Origin: Odobenus rosmarus divergens
Taxonomy: Eukaryota; Chordata; Mammalia; Carnivora; Odobenidae
Length of the DNA: 64,000 bases
Assembly (NCBI RefSeq): GCF_000321225.1
Contig: NW_004450286.1
Coordinates: 88,204-152,203 of the forward strand
Reading direction: 5' to 3'
Below, one piece after another: positions 24,116 to 35,599 of this stretch. The position numbers were made by a program, and so were the translations under genes. The number at the start of each line of letters is the position of its first letter. Position 1 is the stretch's first letter. The notes under the pieces are model-generated. The model worked only from the letters and a program-made list of their open reading frames with translations, had not been told where the DNA came from and did not search any database.

Positions 24116-24807
24116 GGCACATTATTCACCGGTGGGACAGAGAGGTAAAAAAAAATGAACATGTGGACTCCTTCCTCTTCCAGTGGTCAGAGGGGCTGAG
24201 AATGCCAACCCAAGTGAGCTGGATGTGAGATGAGAGGCCATCAGGGAAGGCAGGTGCCCACCTGTGAGACCACCCGAGACCCAGGCTCACACATCTGCCC
24301 ACCAAAGACATGCCACCAAGCAAGGAAAATGACACCATCCTTGCAACCCTTGGCAGAGCAGGATGAGGGAAGTGGAGTCTAAAGCGGAAAGGGGGCCCTT
24401 CAGGCTGGGTTGGGAGGGCTGGGAAATGGGCACGGCAGCTGCAGAGGCTTGCCTTGTGATTGTGGCTCTCTGGCCACGGCCATGGAGAGGCCCCCCCACC
24501 TGGTCTGCAGGCACCACCCGGGTAAGAGCCAGGCCTGTGCTCTGCTGGGAGCTGGCAGGGCAGAGCCGGGAAGGGGTGGGCCTCTCTCCCTTTGCTGGGC
24601 CTGGCACTTGGGCCCAGAAGCCCCCAAGGAGAGCTCGTTATATGCCAGTGGAGTCCTGTGCAGGGAAAGCCTGGCTGGGAGAGATAAGCTGTGGCGTCCC
24701 ACCGAAGGCCCTAGCTCCTTGAAGCTGCTAGAACACATATTGATGGGGGCCATTCAGCTCAGTCTGCGTGGCAATTAATAATGGGCCATGCGGAGAGACT
24801 GAGTATG

Positions 24808-24845
24808 GTACGCGTGTGTGTGTGTGCGTGAGTGTGTGTGTACGT
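24808..24845 (+). repeat. (TG)n-rich microsatellite
   Basis: Imperfect alternating TG/CG run (gcgtgtgtgtgtgtgcgtg). Polymorphism is likely. Confidence 0.85.
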
Positions 24846-25417
24846 GCTGGCGGAAGGGCATAGGCTGGGTTGGGGTGAGCCAGAGAATGCTTCCTCAAGG
24901 ACACCCCCTCCCTACAGCAGACTTGGTCCCCACCCCAGGTTGGGACAGAGGGGCCCGTCCTAGCCTGACTCCTGCAGATGAGCTCTCTGGGCACGGAGGG
25001 GGCAGGAAGCTGGAAAGGTTCTGTTTCTTAGGAGTTCGGGGCTCAGGAAGGCCTGAGCCCACTCTCCCACCCAGAAGGGGCTGGACAGACTGGAGGGAGA
25101 AGCAGTCTGGAAGCGTGAGTGTGTCCCTTTCCCTTGGACTTCCATGTTCCCCCAGGAGAAGCTGTGAGGTCACGCAGTGTGATGGAGGAAGATGGGGGTG
25201 TGCAGAAGCGGGCAGTCAGTGACGGCTTTAAGTCTGAGGGCAAGGCCTGATGGTACCTTTGTGCAAAACTAGAAAAAGCTGCCCCTTCAGAGCAGACCCT
25301 GCCCTGTGAATACATAGCTTGATGAGTGAACCGCCCTCTATGCCAAGAAAAATGTGCTCCTTTCTTCAGGGAATGCCACCCAGCTCCAGGGTACCCAGCT
25401 TCAAGAGCAACGCTTAG

Positions 25418-25605
25418 TGGGGGCACCTGGGTGGCTCAGTCAGTTAAGCATCTGACTCTTGATTTCAGCTCAGGTCATGACCTCAGGGTCGTGAGATCGA
25501 GCCCCGAGTTGGGCTCCAGGCTTAGTGCAGAGTTTGCTTGCTCCTCTCCCTCTGCTCCTCCCTTCCCTCCCCCCCACAAAAACAAATAAATAATCTTAAA
25601 AAAAA
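25418..25605 (+). mobile_element. SINEC (carnivore tRNA-Lys SINE)
   Basis: The head ggggcacctgggtggctcag is followed by the B-box-like ggtcatgacctcagg, a CT-rich middle, and an A-rich tail with aacaaataaataatctt. A 13-base target-site duplication flanks it with one mismatch: aagagcaacgctt (25403-25415) and aagagcaacactt (25606-25618). The mismatch and internal divergence suggest an older copy. Sense for the element, antisense to CDH23. Confidence 0.95.
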
Positions 25606-25819
25606 AAGAGCAACACTTGGGCTGGAGTTTCACCAGCCCTCCCCTCCTTGCTCAGTGCTCTACCTGCACCACCACAGAGCGCAGCCCTGCTCAGGAACTG
25701 GCTGTTGTCCCCCGGGCTGTCTCCTCACAGCTGGGCCCTGCACTGAGAATCTGGAGCATTCTTGCTGGACAAATGCCCTGATCTCTTCCTAGAACCTTAC
25801 TCTTCAAAGCCAGGTGGGA

Positions 25820-25965
25820 GGACCAGCGATGTTGGTATCCACATGGGAGCACAGTAGAAATAGAGTCTCAGGCCCCACGCCAGACCTACTGAAGCAGGAT
25901 TCGCATTTTAATCAGATCCTCGGGTGATTCCTATGTGCCTTAAAGCGGCTTGGAAAACCCTGGGG
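25820..25965. repeat. MER5A (hAT-Charlie) element
   Basis: Characteristic order: gatgttggtatccacatggg, gagtctcaggccccacgcc, agacctactgaagcagg, gcattttaatcagatcctcg, ggtgattcctatgtgcc. Near full length. Confidence 0.8.
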
Positions 25966-26592
25966 TTGTCCAAACCTGGGAGGATGCAGGGTAGCACGTG
26001 GAGGGAGAGAGAGATGCAGAAGGTACAGAGGAGTAGGAGCAGGAGAGGAGTCCCATTGGGAGGAGACAGAGCAGTGAGGGGGCAGACGCTGTGGGCAATG
26101 GGCTCTCCTGCCGGTTTCAGTCCAATGCCCAGCCCTCTCCTCGTGCACCTGTCACTGGAGACCCTCTGCCTGAGCCCAGCTCCCCCGGGCCTTGGCCGTC
26201 TCCTCCAGGCCCGGCAGCTCAGTGTCTCAGGGCAGCGCATTGTGGGACAGGCCTAGGCCTCTGGGGAGAGGAACAAGGATTCGGGGCACCTGGCTGCACT
26301 CCGTCTATCACCCCCATCTCTGCACAGGCCTTTCATCAGGATTCCCAGGCTGGTGCGCAGGCCTGGGCGCCTCAATCACTCCTATCGTGCCGGTCACAGA
26401 AGAGAATAGCTTTCAGCTCAATTACCCTTCACATTCCAATATCATAACGCTCCAATGAGGCTTTTTAACCAAAAACAAAAATGCCGTGTCTGCAGCAGGC
26501 CGGCTGCAAGGCCAGCCGTGCAGAAGGGACAGGCCTGCCTGGCTGCAAACCCTTCAGGATGAGACTCCGGGGAGGGACCTGTCCCAAGGCAT

Positions 26593-26612
26593 GACTGCCC
26601 AGAGAGGGCGCT
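26593..26612 (+). promoter_or_regulatory. CTCF-like motif
   Basis: ctgcccagagagggcgctga resembles the CTCF consensus including the GGCGCT end. It has the same orientation as the motif at 23517, about 3.1 kb away. Confidence 0.35.
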
Positions 26613-27063
26613 GAGGGGCCTAGGCCTCAGTTTCCCAACACACACCCTCACCTCTGCTCACCAACTGCTGGGACTGGGTGGCCCTTGACCTTGGGGAAGG
26701 AACACTGAGCCCCAAGTCCAGAGAGGCACCATGGAGTGACCCGTTCTAGGACGGTCCTCTGTGTCACAACGCAGGAATACCACACAGACCCCCTCTTCAC
26801 GCAATGGCCCGCTGGCATCATTCAGCAAGGCCATGACCGGGGAGCTGGGGCCACGGTCTACACGCCATTCCGACCCTGGCTCACCTGTTCCTATACCTGT
26901 TCCAACCTGACTAGCCAGGGAGCTAGCCAGAGCTAAGGTGATTAACCCCACTGGAGAGGTGGGTAAACTGAGACCAAGGGAGATGAAAGGGGAAGACCAA
27001 GGACATATGGAAGAATCCCAGTGCAGTGTTCCTTTAAGATACACTGCTGTCCGGGGATGGGGG

Positions 27064-27064
<1 letters not shown>

Positions 27065-27096
<32 letters not shown>
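27065..27096 (+). repeat. 32-base poly-G homopolymer
   Basis: 32 uninterrupted Gs follow gggc and precede cggcggtggtggg. It is a very strong G-quadruplex former and hard to sequence, so the true length is uncertain. Confidence 0.9.
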
Positions 27097-27879
27097 CGGC
27101 GGTGGTGGGAGGGAGATGAGGTCTGCTCTAGTCCAAAGCTTCTAGGCAGAAACCAGCTTATCTCTTCTCTCTCCTTACACGTGAAGTGACTGTTCCCATC
27201 TGCAAACTGGTCTCATGGGGAGTGTCCATGCCATGAATCCTGCATGTTCAGTGATTCCCAGGGAGCACACATGTTCCATGTATGTGCCCTGTCCCATGTC
27301 ACATATCAGACGGCTACAGAGCGGGGCCCAGAGGAGGCTGGCCGGCTCGGCCCCAATCAGCTGTGCTTTCGTTCGCCTGACCAGCCTGACGCTAATGGCT
27401 CTGATGGCAGTGTCCCCTCCTCCTGTCCTCCTGGCCTTCCACGGGCTGTGGACGATTTGCCCATGATTTAGCACTCTGGGGCGCTGACCCGTGAGGGAGA
27501 CACATGGGACAGGAGGAGGCAGGGCAGACGTCACGCCTGAGGTGTGTGCACGTGTGTGTGCCCTGGCACAAGGTGGGGAAGCTCTCTCCCCAGGAACACG
27601 GCCCAGCCCGGCTCTCTAGGACTGGGCGCGGTGTCTGCACGGCCACCCTCTCTGGCCTGTGCTGGCCATGGCACTGGGCACTGCCCTGGGGACAGAAGGA
27701 TGTGGGGAGACCTTGGGAGGGCTGCAAGGAGCCACAGTCCAGAAGCCTCACCCTGGTCTGCTGCCTGCCGGGGGCCCTGAGTGTCCAGGGCACGTTCACT
27801 CGATGTGCAAGATGGGTCCCCCTAGACTCACTGTCAACAGGGGGGCAACAGCATATGGAGTTGCTGGGGGGGGGGCACT

Positions 27880-27990
27880 GCCTGGGCTCACATTCCAGCT
27901 CTGCAACTGACTTAACCTCTCTGAGCCTCAGGTTCTCCATCTTCCAACTGGGAATAATCCTAGTACCTATACCTCAGATTGGCTATAAAA
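27880..27990 (+). repeat. MIR fragment
   Basis: tccagctctgcaactgactt, aacctctctgagcctcagg, ctgggaataatcctagtacc follow MIR order. Confidence 0.65.
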
Positions 27991-28770
27991 AGTGCACACT
28001 CACATGCATGTGAGTGCATGCACAGTGTCCTTTACTATCAGCTATTACTGATGCTTTCCCTGTGCCCAGTACCCCTGGAGCTTATGGGTTCACGGAATTG
28101 TAAGGTCCAGACCCTATCTTTAATCAGATCATAAACCCTGGAACTTGGCACCAGGAGGACCCACGTATCAGACAAGTGGCATAAAGGAGGCTGGAGTAGG
28201 AGGTCAGAGGAAGGTGTGGTCACTAGCCCGTGCCCGGCCTTCTAGGAGGCCTGTGCCCTGCCCCTTCTTCTGTAATGCCCCTGAACCCTCCAGAAGGTCC
28301 TGTTCTATCTTGTGGGGTTTCCACCCACCCCAGATATAAGGAAGCAGATGGAGGCCCAGAGATGGAGTGCGGGGTCTCTCTGCTTGTCTCAGACCCAAGG
28401 CAGTCCCTGCTCCCTCCCTCCCCAGCCCATACTGAGAGCAACCTGCAGGGAAACCCAGGCTGCTGCAGGGCAGGGTGGTGGAGGGCTGGGACAGAGCAGA
28501 AAGAACCAATTTGCCAAGCTCATTTAGAGCTCATTTGTCCAATTCTGTTGCCTGGAGGGAGCCACACTTGATACGTTTACATGTATGCCGCACACCACAA
28601 GGGGCTCGGGAGCCAGGACAGGGCAGGTGGGAGGCACGACCCAGGTTTGCTGTAGCGCTGAAGATGGGAGGGGCAGATGGCCTTGCTCCACCCGCTCGGC
28701 AGCCCAGAGAGAGCCAGGCTTCGGGTGGTGGCTGCCCAGGTCCTCAAGCACTGGCCTCCCATCCTGTTTT

Positions 28771-28976
28771 TATTTTTTATTTTTATTTTTTTTTAAAGAT
28801 TTTATTTATTTTTTTGACAGAGAATAGCGAGAGCAGGAACACAAGCAGGGGGAGTGGGAGAGGGAGAAGCAGGCTTCCCGCAGAGCAGGGAGCCCGATTC
28901 GTGGCTCGATCCCAGGACCCTGGGATCATGACCTGAGCCGAAGGCAGACGCTTAACGACTGAGCCCCCCAGGCGCC
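28771..28976 (-). mobile_element. SINEC (youngest-looking copy)
   Basis: Reverse orientation: T-rich tail complement, aaagattttatttattt, a gagggagaagcaggcttccc middle and the head complement ctgagccccccaggcgccc. Perfect 15-base target-site duplications (ctcccatcctgtttt, 28756-28770 and 28977-28991) and low divergence indicate a recent insertion. The head resembles arctoid-type SINEC and not dog SINEC_Cf. It lies in the same orientation as CDH23. Confidence 0.97.
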
Positions 28977-28999
28977 CTCCCATCCTGTTTTAGAGTGCC

Positions 29000-29135
29000 A
29001 CTGTGGGTGAGCAGGGCCCAGCCAGGATCTCCTGGGGGACCAGGCACCACAGCTCATTCTCCTGTGTCCCAAGCACCCAGCCTGGGCTTGGCAGCTAGCA
29101 GGCACCCAGGCAATGTCTGATGACAACGAATGAGG
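29000..29135 (+). repeat. L2 3' end fragment
   Basis: gtgtcccaagcacccagcct, gggcttggcagctagcagg, and a gcaatgtctgatgacaacgaatgag end. Diverged. Confidence 0.4.
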
Positions 29136-29403
29136 GGGGGCCCAGCGTGTGGAATCAACATTTCTGCATTCATTACCGCTTGGGTAGCAAGCCAAGCAGA
29201 GACTCTTCTCTCTCCCTGGTCTCTGGGCTGGTTGGTGCCCAGAGGCCAAGGTTTCCAGGGGGGTCTCCAGCACTCTGGTGCCTGCTAAGCCCACCTCTGT
29301 GCAATGGGAGGGCTCCCCGGGGTCCAGCAGCACGGTGGCCTGTTCTGGGATGCAGTCCCTTCCAGCCCCACTCTCTTCCACTCATCTAAAAGCTCTCCCT
29401 CTC

Positions 29404-29620
29404 AGGGGGCCTGGGTGGCTCAGTCGGTGAAGCATCCTACACTTGATTCTGGCTCAGGTCACGATCTCAGGGTGTGAGATGGAGCCCTGTGTTTATCGGG
29501 CTCCGCGCTCAGTGGGGAGTCTGCCTCAGGATTCTCTCTCCCTCTGCCCCTCCCCTGCTCATGCTCTCTCTCTTTCTCTCTCTTACTGTCAAATAAATAA
29601 ATCTTAAAAAAAAATGTAAA
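29404..29620 (+). mobile_element. SINEC
   Basis: Head gggggcctgggtggctcagt, B-box region, a long ctctctctctttctctct stretch and tail caaataaataaatcttaaaa. Perfect 17-base target-site duplications (taaaagctctccctctc, 29387-29403 and 29621-29637). Opposite in orientation to the copy at 28771, about 430 bases away. Confidence 0.97.
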
Positions 29621-29929
29621 TAAAAGCTCTCCCTCTCCACACCCACCACATAGGCTCTCAGGTTCGCCCACCTCCCCCCTCCCAGTTTCTGCAGGGCCCA
29701 TTCCCAGGCATTTGCCCTCCCCAGCTCCAGGGGCCCCTGACCCATGGCTGGCCCTCATGGATCATCCCCAACGACCACTGGCCTCACACCTACGTCCAGA
29801 GAGCCTGCCTCCAGGGACATCCACCCTTCTGCCTGAAGCGCCCCAAAGGAAACAGTGCACTAGGGTTTGGGGGTGCTGGGGGTACACTGGAGAACGCGTG
29901 TTCCTACCACTGTGCCTCCAAAGCACCCT

Positions 29930-30350
29930 GTATCAGCTTCCTCCAGCCACTCTAACAAATCCCCGCAAGTTTATCATCTTACGATTCTGGGGGCCAGAGT
30001 CCAAAATGGGTCTTATAGACAGGACCAAAATCAAGGGGTTAGTAGCCTGCATCCCTTCTGGAGGCTCTAGGGGAGAATCTGTTTCTGTGCCTTTTCCAGC
30101 TTCTCGAGGCCACTCATGTTCCTTGGCTCATGGCCCCTTCTTTCCATGGTCAGACCAGCAGCATAAAACCTTCCAACCTCTCTCTCTGACCTCCGCTTCT
30201 ACTGCCACTCTCCCACCTCCCTCTTATAAGGACAGTTGTGATGACATTGGGCCCACAGCAAAACCAGGATATCTCCTCATGCAGGTCCTTCATCACACCT
30301 GCAGACTCCCTTTTGCCATGTGAGGAAACAGTCACAGGCTCCCAGGATTA
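29930..30350. repeat. Old interspersed repeat, LTR/MaLR-like
   Basis: Recognisable mammalian repeat order: atcttacgattctgggggcc, tccaaaatgggtcttatag, ccttctggaggctctagggg, cttttccagcttctcgaggc, tccttggctcatggcccctt, tcccttttgccatgtgagg. I recognise the family as widespread but leave its class open. Confidence 0.55.
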
Positions 30351-30649
30351 GGATGCGGGGCTTTCCTTTCTTTGGGGCTATTCCTCTGCTTACCATACCC
30401 CAGCCCCTTCAGCGACACCCCTTCCTCCAACACGCCTGCGTGCAGTGCCTTCACCACGTCCTACTGGCTGCCTGGGAAGTCTGGTGAGACCAAAGGCCTT
30501 GGTGGGGAACTCGTCAGCACTTCCAAGCTGCTTTCCGGAGTGGGCCTTGGGAACAGAGCACACCAAGGACTGGTCTGTGGAATTTCCCACTGAAAGGATA
30601 GGGGCTGTGAAGGCAAGGAGGAAGAGAGGCTTCCAGAAGACAAGTGGTA

Positions 30650-30835
30650 TCAACTGCATCATGCAACAAATCTCTACTAAGTCCCCACTGGGTATGAGGT
30701 CCTGAAGGTCCAGTGATGGGGAAACAGTCACATGGACATGGCCCTGCTCTCACGGAACCCACCATCTCCCCTGGGAGGCCAACAGTGATCAAACAGTCCT
30801 ATAAATGAGTCATTACATCCCAAGGTCATAGCTAT
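30650..30835 (-). repeat. L2 fragment
   Basis: gcaacaaatctctactaagtcc, actgggtatgaggtcctgaag, catggccctgctctcacgg fit a reversed L2 3' end. Confidence 0.55.
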
Positions 30836-31079
30836 GGTGCTCTGAAGACCCAGAACATGAGCATCTGTTTGGTACTGGGAGAGGGGATCAATCAAGGACT
30901 GAAGATCTCAGGGGATATAGGAGCTCATGAAGAAAGGGAGGGTACCGCCGTGCAAAGGTCCCGTGGTACGGTGCTCTCAGGGACCAGAAAGAAGGCGGAG
31001 GTGCAGGAAATCAGAGAGTCAAGGGGAGGCTGGTGAGAGGGGGCTGGGATCAGACCCCACCAGCCTGGGGAACTCTGGC

Positions 31080-31172
31080 CACCGACCACAGAAAGGTTCT
31101 AGCAACATTCCTGGCACCTCCCAGGGACTCAGTACAGTGGAATGAATGAATGGATGGAGGAATGAATGAATG
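31080..31172 (+). repeat. L2 3' tail with (TGAA)n
   Basis: attcctggcacctcccaggg leads to gactcagtacagtgg and repeated aatgaatgaatgga units, the usual L2 end. Confidence 0.55.
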
Positions 31173-31264
31173 AGCCTGGCTACCTTCCTTCCACCCTCCC
31201 CAGTAACCTGCGGCATCCCTCCCTTCCGCACAGCAACAGTTAACAGGCTCTCTGACGCTGGCTC

Positions 31265-31285
31265 ACTTATTTATTTATTTATTTC
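31265..31285 (+). repeat. (TTTA)n microsatellite
   Basis: Five tandem TTTA units. Confidence 0.85.
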
Positions 31286-31637
31286 CCCACCACTGCTGGC
31301 ACCAACCCATGCAGCCTGAGCGTGGCTCCGTGGAAATGTCTGTAATCACCAGCACACTTTAGACATTACTTCCACACCATTTAGGGCTTTCCGCCCCAAT
31401 AGCTGCTGCTGCATTTCCCTCCACCCCCATCTTTTGGGTTGTGTTGGGGGGATTTTTTAAAGGTTTGGGGGCCCCCTGAATTTGGGGGATCTGATGGTTT
31501 GGGGATGTGGGGAGAAAGACAGTGCTTTAGGAGAATTCATTACTCTTCTCCCATTGACCTGGACCTGCCCCATCCCCGACCAGGTAAGGGAAAGAAAAAA
31601 ACAATCACTTCAACCTGCTAAGAAGTCTTTAAAGATT

Positions 31638-31672
31638 TTGTGTGTGTGTGTGTATGTGTGTGTGTGTGTGTG
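31638..31672 (+). repeat. (TG)n microsatellite
   Basis: About 16 TG units with one TA interruption. Confidence 0.92.
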
Positions 31673-31899
31673 CAGACATCAGATTGGGTTGCTGATATAA
31701 GCCACAGCTTTGTGGGAGGCTGAAGGTGCTGGAACACAATAAAGGTCACTACAGAAGAATCCCCCTCCGAACCAAACACCGCCCCCTCCTTCCACCTTCT
31801 CCAGACTCAAGGCCGGCTCCTCTTAAGGCAGCCGACACTGACACTAAACCCCAAGCCCTGAGGGGATGCACTGGGGGTAAAAGGCATTTGGGCTTGCAT

Positions 31900-32015
31900 T
31901 GGGGGCAGTACAATGAGGACAAAACCGGGGACCAGCTGTGTGACCTTGGGCAAGTCATTTAACCTGTCTGGGCCCATTTCTCTGGCTCTAACATGAGGAT
32001 AATCAGACCTTTCTT
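31900..32015 (+). repeat. MIR element
   Basis: cagctgtgtgaccttgggca, agtcatttaacctgtctggg, and catgaggataatcagacc; the core is almost intact. Confidence 0.8.
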
Positions 32016-32259
32016 ACCAACCTGAAGGACTCCTGTGGGGCCCAGCAGAGGCACCCTGGGGAAAGGGACCCTCCTGCTGTGTTTCTGCCTCCTTCCTCTC
32101 AGCCCAAGTTTTGCTCACCGCATTTAGCTTCCTGTAACTCCCTTCCCTGCACCGCCCCCCCAATCCTCCTGTCCCAGCAGCTGGACAGCTCCATATCCAC
32201 CTGCAGAGATGAGCCTGTCCCTGTAGAGTCTGCCTAGAGGTGATGCCTGCAGGGGAGGG

Positions 32260-32485
32260 TCCCGCCAGGCTCTCGGGTGCAGGCTGCTGGCTGAGCACTA
32301 TGCATACACCATCACAGCCCCTGGCAGAAGAGCACTGCGAGATGAGCACAGTGGTACCTGCACGGTGGGAGCCCTACCTGCGCCACACCCATTTTAGCAG
32401 AGACACGACCATTTCCCTGGGGACTCAGAAATGGAAGCGGTGAGCGCAGGATTCAAACCACTAACCTTAGCACTGATCCTAACCA
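32260..32485 (-). repeat. MIR-like element (weak)
   Basis: ccattttagcagagacacg, ggactcagaaatggaagcgg and aggattcaaaccactaacc suggest a reversed MIR. Confidence 0.4.
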
Positions 32486-32539
32486 CTGTGGGAAGTGACC
32501 TCCGAGAGGAAGCTGCCTGTTCCATAGCTCAGGTGGTAA

Positions 32540-32815
32540 TAAAAACCAAACAGACCGCATACAGTAAGATGAATATAGACAAACATATTCCATGCGGATA
32601 GAAGCCAAGATAGAGGTTACCTGGAGGGGGGAGGGACTGGGAGTTGTGAGGGGGCTTCTAGGTGCTGGAGAGTTTCTGTTTCTTGATGCAGGTGTGGTTA
32701 TACAAATATGTTCACTTTGCAATAATTCGTAAAGCTAAAAACTTATGACTGTTCGTTTCTCTGTATGTATGCTCAAGTAATACATAGACTCAAAAAAAGA
32801 AAAAAAACTCATAAA
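32540..32815 (+). repeat. L1M 3' UTR fragment
   Basis: agaggttacctggagggggg, ttctgtttcttgatgcaggt, gtggttatacaaatatgttc, actttgcaataattcgtaaa and tctgtatgtatgctcaagta follow the 3' end of an old L1M element. The tail is A-rich. Confidence 0.65.
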
Positions 32816-33359
32816 GCTGGTGGGGAAGGAAGCCTTGGAAAAGATACTCCAGTGGTTAATCTGTCCCCCTTGCATGAGGCTTTAAGTTCAAGGCCTTCCT
32901 GTCTGTCCTGTCCCTGATCCCCACGATGACATGGACAGACCCAGGATTACCAGTCTCATTTAACAGAGGGGCAAATTCAGCCCTGGAAGCAGGGGGGTTT
33001 GTCACACAAGTCTCCCAGCTGTAGGTGGTGGAGCTCCTACCCCCTCCACGGTAGAGCTCATCCCACTCTAACTTGCTGAACTGTACAGACAGGTGACCAA
33101 GACAGGGGGAGCTGCCTCTGGCTGAGCCAGCCCCAGGGAGGCTCAGCAACCAGACCGGCATCTGGTTAACCTCTTCTGCCCACAGTAGGGTTCTGGGACC
33201 ATCCCAGGCGGGAAAGGCCAGGCCAGGATCAGGAGGCAGAGGGTAGGTCTGGGAGTGGGGTTTCGAAGCCAGCATGGGGTGGGTATAGGCAGCAACTCCA
33301 AGGGCAGGGGGTAAAAGAAGCCTGTGCCTTCAAGCCTAGCAGAGAGAAGACCAGGTGAA

Positions 33360-33490
33360 GGGCCTAGGGTCGGATCCCAGCCAGCCACTTCCAGAGGGAA
33401 TGACCTGGCAAGTCTGACTTCGCTAACACTGGGTTTGCCTGTCTGTGAAATGGGGACATAGTACCAACCTCCCCCACTTCATTGTTCCAA
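33360..33490 (+). repeat. MIR fragment
   Basis: gatcccagccagccacttcc, acctggcaagtctgacttcg, and a cctgtctgtgaaatggggac core. Confidence 0.6.
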
Positions 33491-33839
33491 GGAAGGAAGG
33501 AAGAATAGGATTTGGCTAAATGGAGGAAGAAGGTGCAGGGGGCAGGGGTGAGAGCATCTTGGGGGAGGGCACAGCACGAGCAAAGGCAGGGCAGCAGGAA
33601 AGCGGCCACCCACAGTGAGGATCTAGGACAGGAAGCACAGGAAAGCCCAGAGCTTAGACCTCACGGGAATGGGATGGATTCCTAACCTGTAGGGTTTGTG
33701 TTGGGAATGCCAGGAGGCGTGGCTGGGCTCAGACAGGGAGATACTGAGAGGGGAGGGGTCCGTGGGAAAAGGCCTTCTCAGAGGCAGGACTGGGAGAGGG
33801 ACCGTCCTGAGCCTGTGACCCTCCTGGACAAGGACGTGA

Positions 33840-34150
33840 CCGGACGTTCGTTTCTTTGTGGCTGGCAGTCCTTCACACTTGCGAAGTGGGCCGGCCGACT
33901 GGTGATGAAGACAGTGAGCAGGGAAGATTACATTGTACCTAGTGATTATGCCCTGGGTGAAACCTCTCGGCTATATTATTGCATCTGTAGAGAAGAGCCG
34001 GCTTTTTCAGCGATGGACAGGAGGCTTCCACTTAAGGTTATTACAAAGAGGGAGAGCCCAGCCCCTCCCAGCTTCTAGCCAGTGCCACAAAGTTGCAAAG
34101 TAATTAAAGGCTGCTAAGGAATCAGAGAAATTATAATAATTCCATCAACC
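33840..34150. promoter_or_regulatory. Candidate conserved noncoding element
   Basis: Unique block: gattacattgtacctagtga, ggctatattattgcatctg, aaggttattacaaagag, gcaaagtaattaaaggctg, aattataataattccatc. No repeat features. Composition resembles developmental enhancers. Confidence 0.4.
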
Positions 34151-35014
34151 AAACGCCTGCCCGCTTTCTCTTCTTTTCCCCCCTCCTGGTAGAAAACAAG
34201 GTGGGTCAGGGAGCCTGCAAGCATATCCACACCAGCCTCTTGTGTGGGGGGCCTCGCTGTCAAGGGGGCTGCCAGGCCTGTCCCCAAGCTGTTCTGACAA
34301 TACTCCAACTTGTTTGGGTAAATCAAGAGGCTGAGACAAAATTCCAGGGTCCCCAGAACAGGAGAAACAGCAGCAACATGCTGGCGGTCAGCCAACACAC
34401 TCACATGGCCCCGGTGCCCTACACCGGGAGGCAGCCTGCCAGGCCACCGCTCTTGAGCTTGCGGGGGCTGTAGGAGCCCAGGAGGCAGCGCCCCTCCCCT
34501 CTCCCCAGCCTGGCTCTGGACAACAGACCCCACCAGGGCAAACAGTGCTACACCTCCAGCGGAGGGATGGGCTCAGGCTCGTGGGTTCTGGAGACCATTT
34601 CCCCAAGAATCTTCCCCGGTCACCTTAGGTCTTCAGTGGTTTGCCACTGACTTCCGGGGAGACCCTGGGGAAATCGTTTCCTCTGCCTGGCTTTGTTGAC
34701 CTCTACAGAACATGCGGTTAGATTAAGTCACCTTGACGGTCCCTCTGGTGCTGGTTCCAAGGAACCCATTTGGAACGCTCTCAGGCCATTACCAATTATT
34801 TCTCGGCGACTGCTTCCTTTTTTCTCTTGGTCATATTTTCATTTCATGTTTTCCACACGTTTCCCGTCCCCCACTGGACTGGACTGTAAGCTTCTTGACC
34901 ACTCACACCCCAATATCAACCAATCAGGCCATAGCAATGGAGCTCATCTGTCAAGCTCCTTGGACCCCAAGCGACTTTCCTGAAGCTCTCTGAGAATTCT
35001 TCATAACAATGGGA

Positions 35015-35180
35015 ATACCCATCACCGACCCCAAGAGTGTGGTACTTCATACACGGGCTCTCCTGGAACTTTCACACCCTCCCAATGTACCCCCATTTTA
35101 CAGATGGAGACACTGAGGCTCTGAAAGACCAAGCATCTTGCTCATGCCCTCCCGCTGTGGAGTTAGGACCTGTGTGTTCG
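35015..35180 (-). repeat. MIR element
   Basis: cccccattttacagatggag, acactgaggctctgaaagac and caagcatcttgctcatgcc follow the reversed MIR core. Confidence 0.65.
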
Positions 35181-35599
35181 TGGCTCCGTCACCCAGTGCC
35201 ACAGTAGGGATCAGGGTCCCCATGTCACTGACGGCGCACAAGTCCTTCCGACCATCAGTGTCCTCAGCCGGCTCCCCACCCAGGGTCTGAGGAGACCCCA
35301 CTGCCTGGAGGAAAAGGGGTGCAGGCAGGAGACCTGACCCCTCTGGCAACAGGCCCCACCACAGGGGAGAGGAGACCATTTAGAGAAAGGGGATGAAGAC
35401 AACAGGTGGACTCTGGGTACGTGGGGCTGGCAGCCCAACCATGTGGCAGGAGCACCTCCTTGCAGCCAGCTCTCGTCTCCTTCCATTTAGAGGGTCTTTA
35501 CTCAAAGGGCAGGGGCACAGTTAAAGGTGTCCCGGCATGTGCCAGCGAATCCCTGCTGCACGCAAGCTGGGCTCTGCCCCCGGGGCCCCTGCTTCATAT

